NCBI GenBank assembly: GCA_963971305.1 | Contig: OZ020304.1 | Span: 17,962,103-18,026,102 of the forward strand | Length of the DNA: 64,000 bases | Reading direction: 5' to 3' | From: Arcuatula senhousia | Taxonomy: Eukaryota; Mollusca; Bivalvia; Mytilida; Mytilidae | In this document: piece after piece, positions 1 through 14,399 of the stretch | How positions within the stretch are numbered: position 1 is the stretch's first letter | Layout: each line of letters starts with the position of its first letter | Notes under the pieces: generated by a model | Told to the model about the DNA's origin: nothing | What the model saw: only the letters and a program-made list of their open reading frames with translations | Databases searched by the model: none | Program-made: the position numbers and the translations under genes

Positions 1-216
1 CGCGAAGTATCATATCACGGTAAAACAACAAAGTTGAATATAAAAGGATGAAAGATGATTAGAAATGGAAAAAAAATCGTTTGAAGATTGTTTCTGTTGT
101 TTTTAAAAAAGCGTTGAATGTTTTGCATGTTTTTATAACATTTCTCTAATTTTACTTTTATCTTGGATTAATCATTTGTATTTTCTTTGCATGATTTGAG
201 TACTTTTAAAGACGTT
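1..216. other. AT-rich non-coding flank
   Basis: No gene, repeat unit or RNA was recognised here. It lies upstream of the broken MULE-like transposon and may include its 5' terminal region, but I could not place a terminal inverted repeat. Confidence 0.4.
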
Positions 217-244
217 TCATTGGTTTAAGGAGAAAAACCAATGA
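217..244. repeat. short perfect hairpin (TCATTGGTTT / AAACCAATGA)
   Basis: Two perfect 10-base arms flank an 8-base loop, about 320 bases upstream of the transposase start. It could be part of the subterminal region of the MULE-like element. That link is inferred from position only. Confidence 0.5.
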
Positions 245-356
245 CGATAGACTTCGTTTTTCCAATTTCTTTATAAGATTTGGTTTTACCAACTTTGAGG
301 ATTCTTGCATTTTTCGTGCTAGAATCTGTGTGTCTTTGTGTCTTTTTCAATAAAAT

Positions 357-549
357 TTCTCCTTGGGCAAGAGAAAGTGTTACGTTATTAGCAAAGTGTT
401 TCTTGTATCGGCACATACTAGTTACACAAGCTATATTTTCTCCTTGGGCAAGAGAAAAGAAATATATTCTCCTTGGGCAAGAGAATATCAACAAATTTGA
501 TTCTCCTTGGGCAAGAGAAACAAAATCATATTCTCCTTCGGCAAGAGAA
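357..549. repeat. five copies of a 19-bp near-palindrome upstream of the transposase
   Basis: TTCTCCTTGGGCAAGAGAA occurs at 357-375, 438-456, 467-485 and 501-519, with a one-base variant (TTCGG for TTGGG) at 531-549. Each copy can fold on itself (TTCT...AGAA and CTTG...CAAG arms). Spacing is irregular (81, 29, 34 and 30 bases between starts), so this is not a simple tandem array. The last copy ends 13 bases before the transposase ATG. Arrays of short motifs near an element end often bind transposase; that role is inference. No copy was seen at the 3' side of the element. Confidence 0.85.
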
Positions 550-562
550 TAAAAAATATAAA

Positions 563-2943
563 ATGTACCCTTGTGGTACATGCAATAAAAATTGCACACG
601 TTCGTGTGTATATTGTGAGAAATGTGAAACATGGTTTCACAGCAGATGCCAGAATCTGAACAAAGCACAATTTACAATACTCAATGAAAGTAAAAATTGT
701 GACTATATATGCATTGAATGTTGCAAAACAGCAAATGAGTTTGACTATGCTTTATCATTGAATAGATTAGAAACTTACGCCAATACTTGTCTTCTCTCTG
801 AAGGCGTACAAGTTGAAAAGATATTACTCAGAAATGAGCCACTGACTCAAATAATAACAGAGACAAATCATGTTTATTCCGCACAAGCAACTCTGATAGA
901 GGATAGAGTTTCAAAACAAATTCTTAATGAGCACAAAATGTTTGTAAAAGACAGAAAACCTATCCAAATCACCGGTGACGGAAATTGTCTCTTTAACTCT
1001 TTGTCAGTGGACATTGCTGGTAATGAATCTTTAGCACCAAAACTCAGAGTTTTGACTTGTATTGAGTTAGTAGGCAATAAGATACAATATGATACTCACA
1101 AATATGATATTCTTCGTCTAGTATCACCAATATACGACGAAGCATGTAAAGATACAGCTAGAAACAAAGCTTTTTCGTCCGCATGGACAATATTAGCCGC
1201 AGCATCAGTTTTAGGTTGTCCAATTCAATCTGTTTATCCACCAAGCAAACTCTAAAAAAATGGAGTTTTGGGACGATTGTGGAACATGGGATTCCAAATC
1301 AACGTCCACAAAAACTACATATTTTGTCAAACAAAGCGATGGAAATTTGGTATCTGTTTTAAAAAAGAATGGCCTTTATTGCAAAGAAATTAAAAAGGAA
1401 TTCATTCCTTTAGAGCCACAACCAACTGATTCAACATTCAACACTCTTTGTATTAAAAAGATACTATGCTTCTCTTAAGAGAGATACCAGTTACAAAAAG
1501 AGAGTCAGTTGGTTTGAAAAAATGCCAGGCTATTCTCAAGATTGTATGAACAAAGCCATCGCTGAATATGTAGGGAGTTTTCCTATTGATACATTTAGTT
1601 CTCATGGTAACGCAAAAAATACACACCAAGAGTATATCAGAACATCACCAGATACTAAACAAGTTATTAGATCTGCAGTTGATACGGGTAAATCCGTGAA
1701 ACGAATATTTTCTGAAAACTTTGACTCTGACCACCAACCTAGAGACTCTAAATATGTAGAAAATGTTAGATACAAAGTCAATAAAGAGCACAACCCATCT
1801 AACAAACAAAACGTGGCTGACGACATGCAAAGTGTCATTAATATGAATTCTGCCAAACACCCATTTATTAAAGAAATTGTACAGGCTTCTGGCAAACCAC
1901 CAAGCATTATTTGCTATACTGATTTTCAGTTGAAACATTTTGCCAGTGCTTGTAAAAATTCGATAATAGGTGTTGACAGAACATTCAATCTTGGCGCTTG
2001 CTTCGTCACGACCACGGTGTTCCAAGAAAGTAAACTTAAACGCAAAGGCAAAGCTACTAGTCCAATTATAATGGGACCAATATATTTGCATTGGGATGGT
2101 TCATTCCACTCATACCAACGCTTCTTTACTCATATTGCTGGTATGCTTGATGCCACAATTGCCGATACGCTCTTAAGCCTAAACAATTTGGTCATTGGCT
2201 CCGATGAGGAGAAGGCATTAGTCAAGGCTATAAAGTCTAGTTTTCCTGATTCAGAGTTAACTCTATGCACTAGACATTTGAGCGAAAATGTGGCACGGCA
2301 TTTACGTTGTAAAGTTGGTGTGAATGACCATCAGGCAAAGCAAATATTATCAGAATTGTTTGGTGACAATGGTCTTATAGAACATGACACAACTGTTGAC
2401 TTTACCACCAAAGTCACAGAAATTGAACGCAAATATGGTACTATGTTTGGTGGATATTTAACAAACAAAGTTATCCCAACTATCAGGGATTATGTGCACA
2501 AGGCACGCAAAAATGACTCAAGAATTCCTTTGCAATGGAAAAATAATAATTGTGAGGCAATGAATCATATCTTGAAACTAAATCAAGAATGGAAACCAGA
2601 AAAGTTGCCAGAGCTTATAGATAAAATCTTTAAAGAAATCAAACTCCAAGAGTGTCTGATAAAAGGAGCTCTATATGGTCATGGTGACTTTGAATTAAGT
2701 TCTTCATTGTCTCATTTACAATGCTCGAAAACAATCTGGCAGAGCAAAAGTGAAAAAGAGAAATCAATTTCATTGCAAAAATTCTTGAGTCATGGCAACA
2801 AGAGTCAGAAAAAGGCTGAGTTCACCACCTCTTCAGATGGTGAACTTAAAATTCCAAAAACTGCAACTTGTGCACGAAAACCTGGTCAAAGAAAAAGAAC
2901 CAAAAATGCTAAAACTCCTAACAAGAGACCAAGACCTCAGTAA
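563..2943 (+). pseudogene. MULE-type transposase with PHD finger and OTU-like domain, two frameshifts
   Basis: A single ancestral reading frame of roughly 790 codons is broken twice. Segment 1 (563-1255) begins with a C4HC3 PHD-like finger (CGTC, CVYC, CEKC, WFHSRC, CIEC) and continues into an OTU-like cysteine-protease motif (GDGNCLFNSL, about residues 137-146, with the usual Asp and Cys). It stops at TAA 1253-1255. Homologous-looking sequence continues one frame over (about 1256-1460), then in a third frame from about 1460 to 2943. That part holds a MULE catalytic core: GVDRTFN (first Asp), GSDEEKAL (second Asp), CTRHL (the C/D2H-type motif) and NNNCEAMNH (candidate Glu). The C-terminus is basic (RKRTKN, KRPRP), like a nuclear localisation signal. 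Both frameshifts lie at A-runs (1254-1260 and about 1456-1461), so either decay or assembly indels could explain them. I cannot name a described family with this domain order. Confidence 0.85.
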
Positions 2944-3160
2944 ATCTCTTTATTCTTATAAAACTTTGAGGTCACAGTCGTTGGCTTATAAATATATCTA
3001 TCTATATATGCTTTGATCTGAGATGTGCCCTGTGACATCTTTTCATATAAAAATGATATGTATGTATATATGCAATGTTATGAATTTTTTACAGGCTTTA
3101 TAGAATTTTATCTTAATAAATGTATAGTTTGAAATAAAATAAATATTATATGAACCTCTA
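2944..3160. other. AT-rich 3' flank of the transposase
   Basis: Non-coding, AT-rich and without a recognisable gene. It is probably the 3' untranslated or subterminal part of the MULE-like element; no terminal inverted repeat could be assigned. Confidence 0.4.
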
Positions 3161-3245
3161 TGTAGAACCACGTCCCCGTCGTGAGGTTCGGAAACACGCT
3201 GAACAAAGCTGCTAACTATGCAACAGCGTGGCAAAGAGTTCTACA
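3161..3245. other. 85-nt multi-stem inverted-repeat structure
   Basis: A terminal stem TGTAGAAC / GTTCTACA (3161-3168 / 3238-3245) encloses two further hairpins: CACG...CGTG near 3169-3184 and CACGCTG / CAGCGTG (3195-3201 / 3224-3230). The result is a three-way-junction shape that AT-rich background rarely gives. It lacks a tRNA A box and anticodon arm, and lacks a hammerhead core. It may be a structured RNA or a transposon end. Function unknown. Confidence 0.45.
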
Positions 3246-3481
3246 AATAAATGAGTTGAATAAACAAACACAATTATAATAGAAAATTACAGTTTTTAGT
3301 AGTTATCACATACCAAGATAAAATAAGCCTGAATAAAATACAATTTATTTACAATCCTACCACACATTAAATACAACTGATAATTTTAATCTTATTAACT
3401 ATCATTATTTTTAAATTGAATAAAAAATATTTATTTTTTGACTTTTTGTCTATAGAAATCTTTCTTGTCGTTAAAAAAATC

Positions 3482-3552
3482 TTTCTTGTCGGTTCTTGAC
3501 GCTTCTTGTCGCTTCTTGACGCTTCTTGTCGGTTCTTGACGCTTCTTGTCGC
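3482..3552. repeat. 10-bp tandem repeat, G(C/G)TTCTTG(A/T)C
   Basis: About seven consecutive decamers alternate between GCTTCTTGAC, GCTTCTTGTC and GGTTCTTG(A/T)C, with two looser copies (TTTCTTGTCG) just before at about 3462-3490. The minus-strand reading of this array looks like a repetitive basic peptide, but nothing supports it as coding. It could be a subterminal array at the 3' side of the upstream transposon. Confidence 0.8.
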
Positions 3553-3983
3553 TAAATAGTGAGACCCCATATTTGGAAATAAAATCAACCAATGAAAAGA
3601 TCGGTATTTCAAACGTCATAAAATAGCTTTGTTTACCTCCACAACCAGAAGATTACTAGTTACCGGCCTCTACGGAAAGTAGTGTAGTTGAGGCCGGAAA
3701 TGCCAGCCTAATGGTCTTCCCACGTGATACGGGTTTGTCTAAAAGATACATTTTTTGTCCCGCTATCGCACTTAATTTCTGACACCTATTTCGGATAATA
3801 AATCATACAGACACAGGAATAAAATATTCATTCATCTTTTCTTGATTCCAGAAAGTTAGTAATCAGAGACGCTAGACGGTGGTGCCTTAAATCTGTAAAA
3901 TTTAAATTTTTAATTTCAATTAGTTAAGTAAAACTGAATCGAGTGTTTCATTGTATTCAAGTATACAAGGTTTCTATCAAGAA
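3553..3983. other. non-coding, contains a GC-richer hairpin
   Basis: No gene is seen. A fold-back with arms CCGGCCTCTAC and GTAGTTGAGGCCGG lies at about 3662-3700. The rest is unremarkable AT-rich sequence. Confidence 0.4.
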
Positions 3984-4688
3984 GGCAGTTGTTCTTAGTA
4001 CAAACAGTTTGTACGATTAGCCGTGCGGCTATTCGTACAAACGTTTTTCATCCAATCAAAATGCACAGGTACTAATTGCGTATCGTTTCTGAAATGAACT
4101 TTTTTTAAATGAAAACTAATGATTTCAATTTTGGTATTATTTTGAATATATACTTCTAGGTACAATTTATATTAAACAGTTATTACTAAAGGTTCATTTC
4201 AAAGTAAGATATTTTTTTCATGTATCCATCTTATTAAATTTGAAATATTAAATAGATTTTGTACAATCTTATTCTAATCCGCTGTCTCCCAATACGACCT
4301 TTCAAATGATTGGGAAAAACAAGAAGAAAAGAAAAAACACAAATTTACGAAAAAAAGATGTTTACCTAAATATAAGATCAAGACGAGATAAAAACTTAGG
4401 ATTAAATTCTCAAAGGGAAATTAAATAATTCTCTATAAAACATGTAAAAGATGACTATTTATCATTTATGGATGATAATTTGTACGGAGTTGTATGTCCC
4501 CTATTTTGACGATTGTTAAAAATTCCAAGGACAGTTCCCTTGACGCAGGAATTTTAAATAAGCTTGTTATATAATGTTTCTGCTTAATGTAATAATACTA
4601 ATGGTCCACGATAATTAACTTCAATCTGATTGGATGAAAAAAGTTTGTACGAATAGCCGCACGACTAATCGTACTAGGAACCACTGCC
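3984..4688. mobile_element. MITE with ~75-bp terminal inverted repeats
   Basis: The left end (3984-4060, starting GGCAGTTGTTCTTAGTAC) is the imperfect reverse complement of the right end (about 4625-4688, ending CACTGCC). Both carry an internal near-palindrome, GTACGATTAGCCGTGCGG and its partner, which folds by itself. The element is about 705 bp with no coding capacity, so it is non-autonomous. I could not fix a clean target-site duplication, so the superfamily is open. Confidence 0.8.
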
Positions 4689-4871
4689 TATTAAGAAACC
4701 GGTAAAAATTAAGTTCATCCACTATCTATCTTCTCGAGCTTTTCTCTGGTTTTTATGGTTCACCGTTGTCAAGGAATTAGAGTAGCTCTAATTAATTAAT
4801 TGTGCCAGTTGTCAAAGGAAAGAATGTAAATGATATTGGTCAATATTGAAGTTATAGGAGAAAAAAAATAT

Positions 4872-5935
4872 CAAAGATTGACTTTTATGGAATCCGAGGT
4901 ACAACACTAGGCTTGATTAATCCAATCATTTCTATCGGACAGAACACAACAGGGATTATCAATGGGGCAACATCTGGTAAAGCGCCAGTTGTCAGCGGGG
5001 TTCCACAAAGAACTATCCTCCGACCTCTTCTCTTCTGAATCTTCATAAATGATTTGCCAGAATGTGTAACATCTATAGAACCAGACTCTTTGCTAACAAT
5101 GCCATAGTATATCAAGAAATAAGAAGTGACAAGGACTGCGAGGATCTACAAGCTGAACTTATTGCATTAGCCAAAATGGCAGAGCCTTTGGAATGTCATT
5201 TCACCCCGATAAGTGCGAAGTCCTTTGAGCAACACGATTTAAGAATCCAAGAATATTCAACTACCAACTAAACGGCATACCTTGGAGGCTGCAGAAACAA
5301 CAAAGTACCCGAAAGTTGACCTTAGACACAATTTATGATGGAACCACCACATAGACAGACCAGGAAATAAAAGAAACATCATACTGACCTTCTAAAAAGA
5401 AACTTAAGGATCCATAGTCAGGAAATAAAATCAGCGGCATTCCTCATACTTTTAGACCAAACTAAAAGTACTGTGCATGACATGCAGCTGGAATCTCTAC
5501 AGCAAGCAATCCATACAGAAACTATAGAAATGGTACAACGACGGACTGCCACGTATGTCACTAATAGATATTGGAACACAAGCAGCGTAACTGACATGCT
5601 AGAAACCATAGAGTGGACCACAGTGGAGTGGAAGACACTTGAATCACGGAGAACGAAGATTCAACTAACCATGTTTTTTAGTTCACAATCTTGTTGATAT
5701 TCCATCATCTGATCGACTACTTTATACCATCATACATGCAGTAGGACAAGACCTAGCCACTCAAAGAAGTACCAACAATACCACACAAAGTCAGATGCTT
5801 ACAAGTACAGCTTCTTTCCCCGAACGATCCGCGCCTCAGCCAGGAACCAACTGTCAGCTTCTATCAATTGCTGAAACCCCTGACTTGATATCTTTCGCGA
5901 GGCTATCATCTGTTACTTTCCAGTCTGCTTTGGCA
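4872..5935 (+). pseudogene. LINE-type reverse transcriptase, degraded 3' half
   Basis: Translating in shifting frames recovers a non-LTR retrotransposon ORF2 from the middle of the RT domain to its C-terminus: YGIRGTTLG, GATSGKAPVVSGVPQ, FINDLPECV, then RLFANNAIVY, where the catalytic FADD has become FANN. It continues into EIRSDKDCEDLQ, EMVQRRTATYVTNRY, SSVTDMLETIEWTT and RRTKIQLTMFF, ending near the usual KYSFFPRTIR / SVTF region at about 5810-5930. Multiple stops and frameshifts plus the lost catalytic aspartates show it is dead. The 5' half (endonuclease and early RT) is absent. The exact clade is uncertain. Confidence 0.88.
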
Positions 5936-6232
5936 TGATCATACCTCCCAAAATACACTCCAAAAAAATACCGGATTGAAAAATGCATGTGATATAAAAC
6001 ATGTAAGGTCATTTCGTGTTGAAAATTCATATTATTATTAATACAAATTGTAATGAACCCAATGAGTATTGCATGTGTGATAACAGATAATATTAAAAAA
6101 TCCCACCCCAAAAGTTCTAGCCCATGCACATGAAAGTACCCACCCCCTTGGGAGGATTTCCAACTCATCATAATGAGTATTTCAAAAGAAAAAATATTGA
6201 TACAAATGTAGCAACAACATACATGCTTTACA

Positions 6233-6397
6233 CCACAGGGGCTTGAATTCGGGTCATTTGAATCGACAAAAAAAAATCGACTCCCTACTCTATATTGAAT
6301 TCTGTTCATTTAAATCGACGTAAAAAAATATACCCCCTCTATATTATAGCGCAAGGGGTAGACTTTTTTTAAGTGACCTGAATTCAAGCCCCTGTGG
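6233..6397. repeat. short inverted-repeat element (CCACAGGGGCTTGAATTC arms)
   Basis: The left arm CCACAGGGGCTTGAATTCGG (from 6233) pairs with the right arm AATTCAAGCCCCTGTGG (to 6397); the arms extend about 27 bp. It is a small fold-back or MITE-like element without coding capacity. It sits in a larger degraded stretch (about 5936-6500) that also has a G-run near 6447-6457 and scattered inverted motifs. Confidence 0.75.
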
Positions 6398-7012
6398 TTA
6401 CACTTAGGACAGGGAGGTCATGCATGATAATTCTAACTCATAAGGGGGGGGGGGGGTCTTGTACCAGAAACTCGTCCCATACATGATAAGGGGGTCATGG
6501 GTCACAGGTCAGGTTTTGCTCCAACTCCCTCAGATGATAAATAATGACCGTACCTTAATGTTTGAAAAAAAGTGAACGGTAAATAGGCAACGGACAACGG
6601 TTGGATGATGGACGCCAGGCCTATGTGATGGCAAGCAGCAATAGTCCTTTTTAGAAAGTATTTTCCGGACTTCCGGACCTGAGGTTTACGACTTTTGGGT
6701 CGGCCTCGCCATTGGAAATCTGTTGAAATAAACCGCAAAATTCGTCAGCCTGTTAAAACATTTTAAATCTGTCTGCCACAGTCTTTAACTACTAAAACAT
6801 ATGTAAACATCCAAGACTTTACTCCAAACCAGTTTATTTGAATCGGGAAGTGGAAATTACGCCAAAAGTGGATAGGGATAAATTGATGTTTTCCTAAGCT
6901 CAACGTTTATCACACAATGTGGCCGACACACAGAGGGAAACTTCTCTTGCAAAAATTAAAATAAAAGACTCGGATGACTTTTTCAAAAGGGCTTTAGCGC
7001 AATAAGGGACCG
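6398..7012. other. intergenic, no gene seen
   Basis: Apart from the G-run near 6447 there is no recognisable gene, RNA or repeat family member in this stretch. Confidence 0.35.
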
Positions 7013-7274
7013 ACCATTTGATTTTTATGGGGGGTTATGGTGAATTATGAAATAAATAGGCAGGATGGCAAAAATCCAGAAATAAAAAGACAGGACAGTG
7101 CTTTGAATTAAAAAAATGCAGGATGGTTGTTTTGGCTGAAAATTTTATAATAGCTTTAAAATTAAAAAAAAATGGTATGCTCAAGCGTGCGCAAAAAAGG
7201 GCTCTGCTTTTTCCGAAAATAAAAAGACAGGACGAAGGAAATACCATAGCCCCCCCAATAAAAATCAAATGGTT
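7013..7274. mobile_element. short MITE with ACCATTTGATTTTTATGG ends
   Basis: The left end (7013-7040: ACCATTTGATTTTTATGGGG, then GGTTATGG) is the reverse complement of the right end (about 7244-7274: CCATAGCCCCCCCAATAAAA, then ATCAAATGGT). It is 262 bp, internally A-rich with repeated 'aaaaagacaggac' motifs, and non-coding. A small DNA-transposon derivative. Confidence 0.75.
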
Positions 7275-7875
7275 GCTCCTTCAATCACATGACCAACGGG
7301 CCCGAGACCATAGTTATTTTTTTTTCCAAATTTTTAATGCATTTTCAATATAGCCTTACGTCAATTTAAAAAAATCGCACCATTTCTTTATAAAAGAAAC
7401 TTTGGCCACATAGTTCATTAGCTTCCAGAACATTAGTTAAAAATTAAGATAATCCTACCATCTAAAAAAAAATTGATTTTTTTTTTAATCTACACCTATG
7501 AGGGTCAAAAAAGAGGTGCTTAAAAAAATAAAAAATCACCTTTTTGCACTTAGCCGAATCACAACTTTATGAATGAATTTCAAAAAAATTATAACTTGAT
7601 AAATTTATACTATCTTTCATCTCTCATTTCACTCCAAGTCCATCCTTTAGTCATAAAAAATAGCATTTACAAGAAATACTATGTTTTAATAGGTACTATA
7701 TTATTGGACAACGAAAATTGAAGGGAGCTAACTGTGGTCTCGTACCAACGGGTGAGCTAAAATTTCGCGATTTTGATGACAGTTATGGTGCTTTTTTGTA
7801 TGAAGGAAGTGTGGTATTTGGATATGTTTTCTTCTGGTTCCCTTTGTAAATAATGGATCCAGTCAACCGATTAAC

Positions 7876-7907
7876 TTCCTTTTCCGGTCTTTTACCATCC
7901 ATTACTC
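7876..7907 (+). promoter_or_regulatory. probable RPL8 transcription start, TOP tract and 5' non-coding exon
   Basis: The pyrimidine-rich CTTCCTTTTCCGGTCTTTTA is followed at 7908 by a strong donor, GTGAGT. The first RPL8 coding exon has an acceptor only three bases before its ATG (9743/9747), so nearly all of the 5' UTR must come from an upstream exon. The CTTTTCC tract looks like the 5'-terminal oligopyrimidine start of ribosomal protein mRNAs, which couples translation to TOR signalling in animals. The exact start site is unknown, and the implied intron is about 1.84 kb. Assignment is by motif and context. Confidence 0.55.
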
Positions 7908-8241
7908 GTGAGTTTACGAGTGTAAATTTTAAATCTAACATCATCTTAAACAATATAGTTAATAGTTTTATTTTAGAATAAATCTTACTTAGCCACTACT
8001 GATTTTCCTCATACAAACAGCGAATTTAACACAAAAGCAGCTTGTCCAGTGAAAAATAAAGGAAGACATCGGTGTATATCAAATAGTTTAACTTCAAGTT
8101 ATACGAACTTAGTGTTCTTAATGCATTATTAAGCACAAACGGTCAAGTTAGATTGTGTTTTCAAAAGTGGTTCAGTATTCTAAATGATTCAATTTCGGGG
8201 CTTAAAAATACATAAATGAATAAATCAGCTCTATATGGCTC

Positions 8242-8785
8242 TTAAGGTTCATCTGTACCTTTCTTGAAAACATGGCGTTATTTTTAATCTTTTTTCAGTA
8301 TATGCACAGCCAAAACTGCACATAAATTTGAAATATAAAGTGTAGCTGGACCTAGATATTGAAAATTCTTACCTTTTCCCTATGAATTCTTCCCGAAAAA
8401 ATCCCTTATTTTAGAGATCTCTTTTTTCTCCGCTTTTAAAAACACCCGATTTAAGGCTAATATCACTTTCTCCCTTTCTTGTGGCCTCAAATTTCATGCA
8501 ACTTTCAATAAGGGATTTAACTAAAAGTGTTCACCTCGTTTCATGTAAGAGGCACAATGGGGATAGTTTGTCCTTTTTCAATTTAAAATCTGAACAGGAA
8601 AAAAAGAGATCTTTATTTTTAAGGAACTTAAAATGAAAAATTGATAGAAAATGAATCAGAAATTACCATATCTAGGTCCAGCTATGCTTTATTTTATTAT
8701 TGTATTTGTAGTTTTTGTTCTGCATATACTAAAAAATAGGTAGAAAATTTCGCTATTTTTAACGAAAGGTACAGATGAACCTTAA
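8242..8785. mobile_element. TTAA-terminated MITE (TTAAGGTTCATCTGTACC)
   Basis: The ends are inverted: TTAAGGTTCATCTGTACCTT at 8242 and its complement ending CCTTAA at 8785. Similarity between the arms continues for about 125 bp (GTATATGCA, TAGCTGGACCTAGATAT). It lies in the presumed 5' UTR intron of RPL8 and has no coding capacity. TTAA at both ends fits the target preference of the piggyBac superfamily; that assignment is inference. Confidence 0.8.
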
Positions 8786-8987
8786 TGTTTATACTTTCCT
8801 AGGCTATTCCATTATTAAAGAAATTAACTCAAGCGTTGTGGGTTGTGCCGATTCTATTTCAGTGAACATGACTTCATTTAGTTTCAGAGGCTTGTTTGTA
8901 GTGCTAATTGCAGTTTTTATAACCGAGGCCGACTTCTTTTTTATGTTGTTTTCTCTTTGGACTGAATTCCATGCTGGTTATGTACTA

Positions 8988-9493
8988 GCTACAAATTATA
9001 ATGTAGCTCCTTTGACATTTTTGATTGGGCGGAGCTACAATGCAGCCCGTTACTTTTAATGGAGCATATCCAATTTGTTTCTCCATCTCAAACAAAGCTT
9101 CAAGATGGTTAGAATTTACTAAAAACACTCTGATTAATATTGAGTCAAGTCAACAAAAATTTTGGTCGAAAAGTCGCAGGTCAATAATAATTTGTCAGAA
9201 AACCTACAATTTCAAAATTCTGATCTGAAATTCATAATAAAGTTTAGGATCAAGATCCTTCAAAAGTTGATCTTTTCACAAATTTTTTAAAAAATTGCCC
9301 TTAATGTTGGAAAATTTAAACTGAATTCGTCATTTAAATACTATAATCGATATTTTAATACCAAATTTGACGTCTTATTGATTGAATTGCGCACAGTGTG
9401 ATTTCGCTTTCGGCGTTACTCAATTACACGCAATGGGACTGCATTGTAGCTCCGCCAGATCAAAAACGTGAAAGGAGCTATATTATTGTAGCT
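8988..9493. mobile_element. MITE with GGAGCTACAATGCAG inverted ends
   Basis: The left arm (about 8988-9045; ATGTAGCTCCTTTGACATTT, then GGCGGAGCTACAATGCAG) is complementary to the right arm (about 9437-9493; CTGCATTGTAGCTCCGCC, then AAAGGAGCTATATTATTGTA). It is about 506 bp, non-coding, in the presumed RPL8 5' UTR intron upstream of the first coding exon. The family is unknown. Confidence 0.75.
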
Positions 9494-9746
9494 TGTTCTG
9501 TACCTTTTGCGACTTCAATCTAAAAATGGTGACAATAAAGTTAACCACACATTATAAAAACTGGCTGTTTACAGGAACCCTAAAAGCAGATGGGGGTTCT
9601 CTCAAACATGCAGAGTTAAAAATAAACAAGGAAAGTTTCCGACAAGATAACCTGTTTAAACATTGGTTTTTGCAAAAGTTAATGAAATGATCCCTGCTAT
9701 GCTGATCTGTCAATATCTATATTTCTTATGCATTTTGTTGCAGATA

Positions 9747-13834
<4,088 letters not shown>

Positions 13835-13853
13835 ACTGGGACTTGAGTCAAAA

Positions 13854-13859
13854 AATAAA
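13854..13859 (+). promoter_or_regulatory. RPL8 poly(A) signal AATAAA
   Basis: The hexamer lies 20 bases after the stop codon, giving a very short 3' UTR as is usual for ribosomal protein mRNAs. An A-rich run follows. Confidence 0.7.
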
Positions 13860-14399
13860 AAAAAAATCCAAAAAAATCTCAATTGTTCTATGTGTTTTGT
13901 TTTGTTCTACTCTTCCAATGGAAAGACAAAAGGTTTATAAAGCTGCTGTACATGTTGATTGATCTGTGTAAAGCATTTACAAAATCAATATCAAGATTTT
14001 AGAGTTTGAAAATATTTGTGTTGATATAAACAGCAAATTTACTGTTTGCAATTTTTGAAGCTGGAATATTCGCTATACATAAACAGGTTGAAATATAGTG
14101 TTGGCTTGCACAAGGCATCGTCATGTCTCAAGAACTAGAAAATTTATGAAACTTTGCATATGTGGTACCAAGGCAGCTATCTCCTGATTCTGCACTTAAG
14201 TTGAGTTTCTAGTCAATTGGTCTGAATAGATATTTGTGAGGGATGGAATGAGTGGAAATCAGTGACAATTAAGAAATCCACAATGGAAAACAGTCTCTTC
14301 AAATATTTAAAAATACAGGATACTTGGTTTGTATGTATTGCATGAGTAACAAAGTGTGTACTCTGACATTCTACAATACATGTTTGTTAAGCTATTTTT

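Noticed and set aside
357..549. CRISPR-like array (19-bp repeats)
   Set aside because: Spacing is irregular with some repeats only 10-15 bases apart, the context is a eukaryotic transposon, and there are no cas genes.
225..668. 147-codon minus-strand frame with repeated SLAQGE words
   Set aside because: The repeats are the reverse reading of the 19-bp nucleotide repeats; the frame overlaps the transposase on the other strand and has no family signature.
3161..3245. tRNA or hammerhead ribozyme
   Set aside because: There is no A box, anticodon arm or CCA-type acceptor pattern, and no CTGATGA...CGAAA hammerhead core; only the fold itself is supported.
3367..3619. minus-strand frames rich in RQEASR / DKKRQEP
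   Set aside because: Produced by the decamer tandem repeat at 3482-3552.
3976..4697. 8-bp target duplication ATCAAGAA / ATTAAGAA around the MITE
   Set aside because: The two words do not both abut the same element boundary and differ at one base, so no duplication is claimed.
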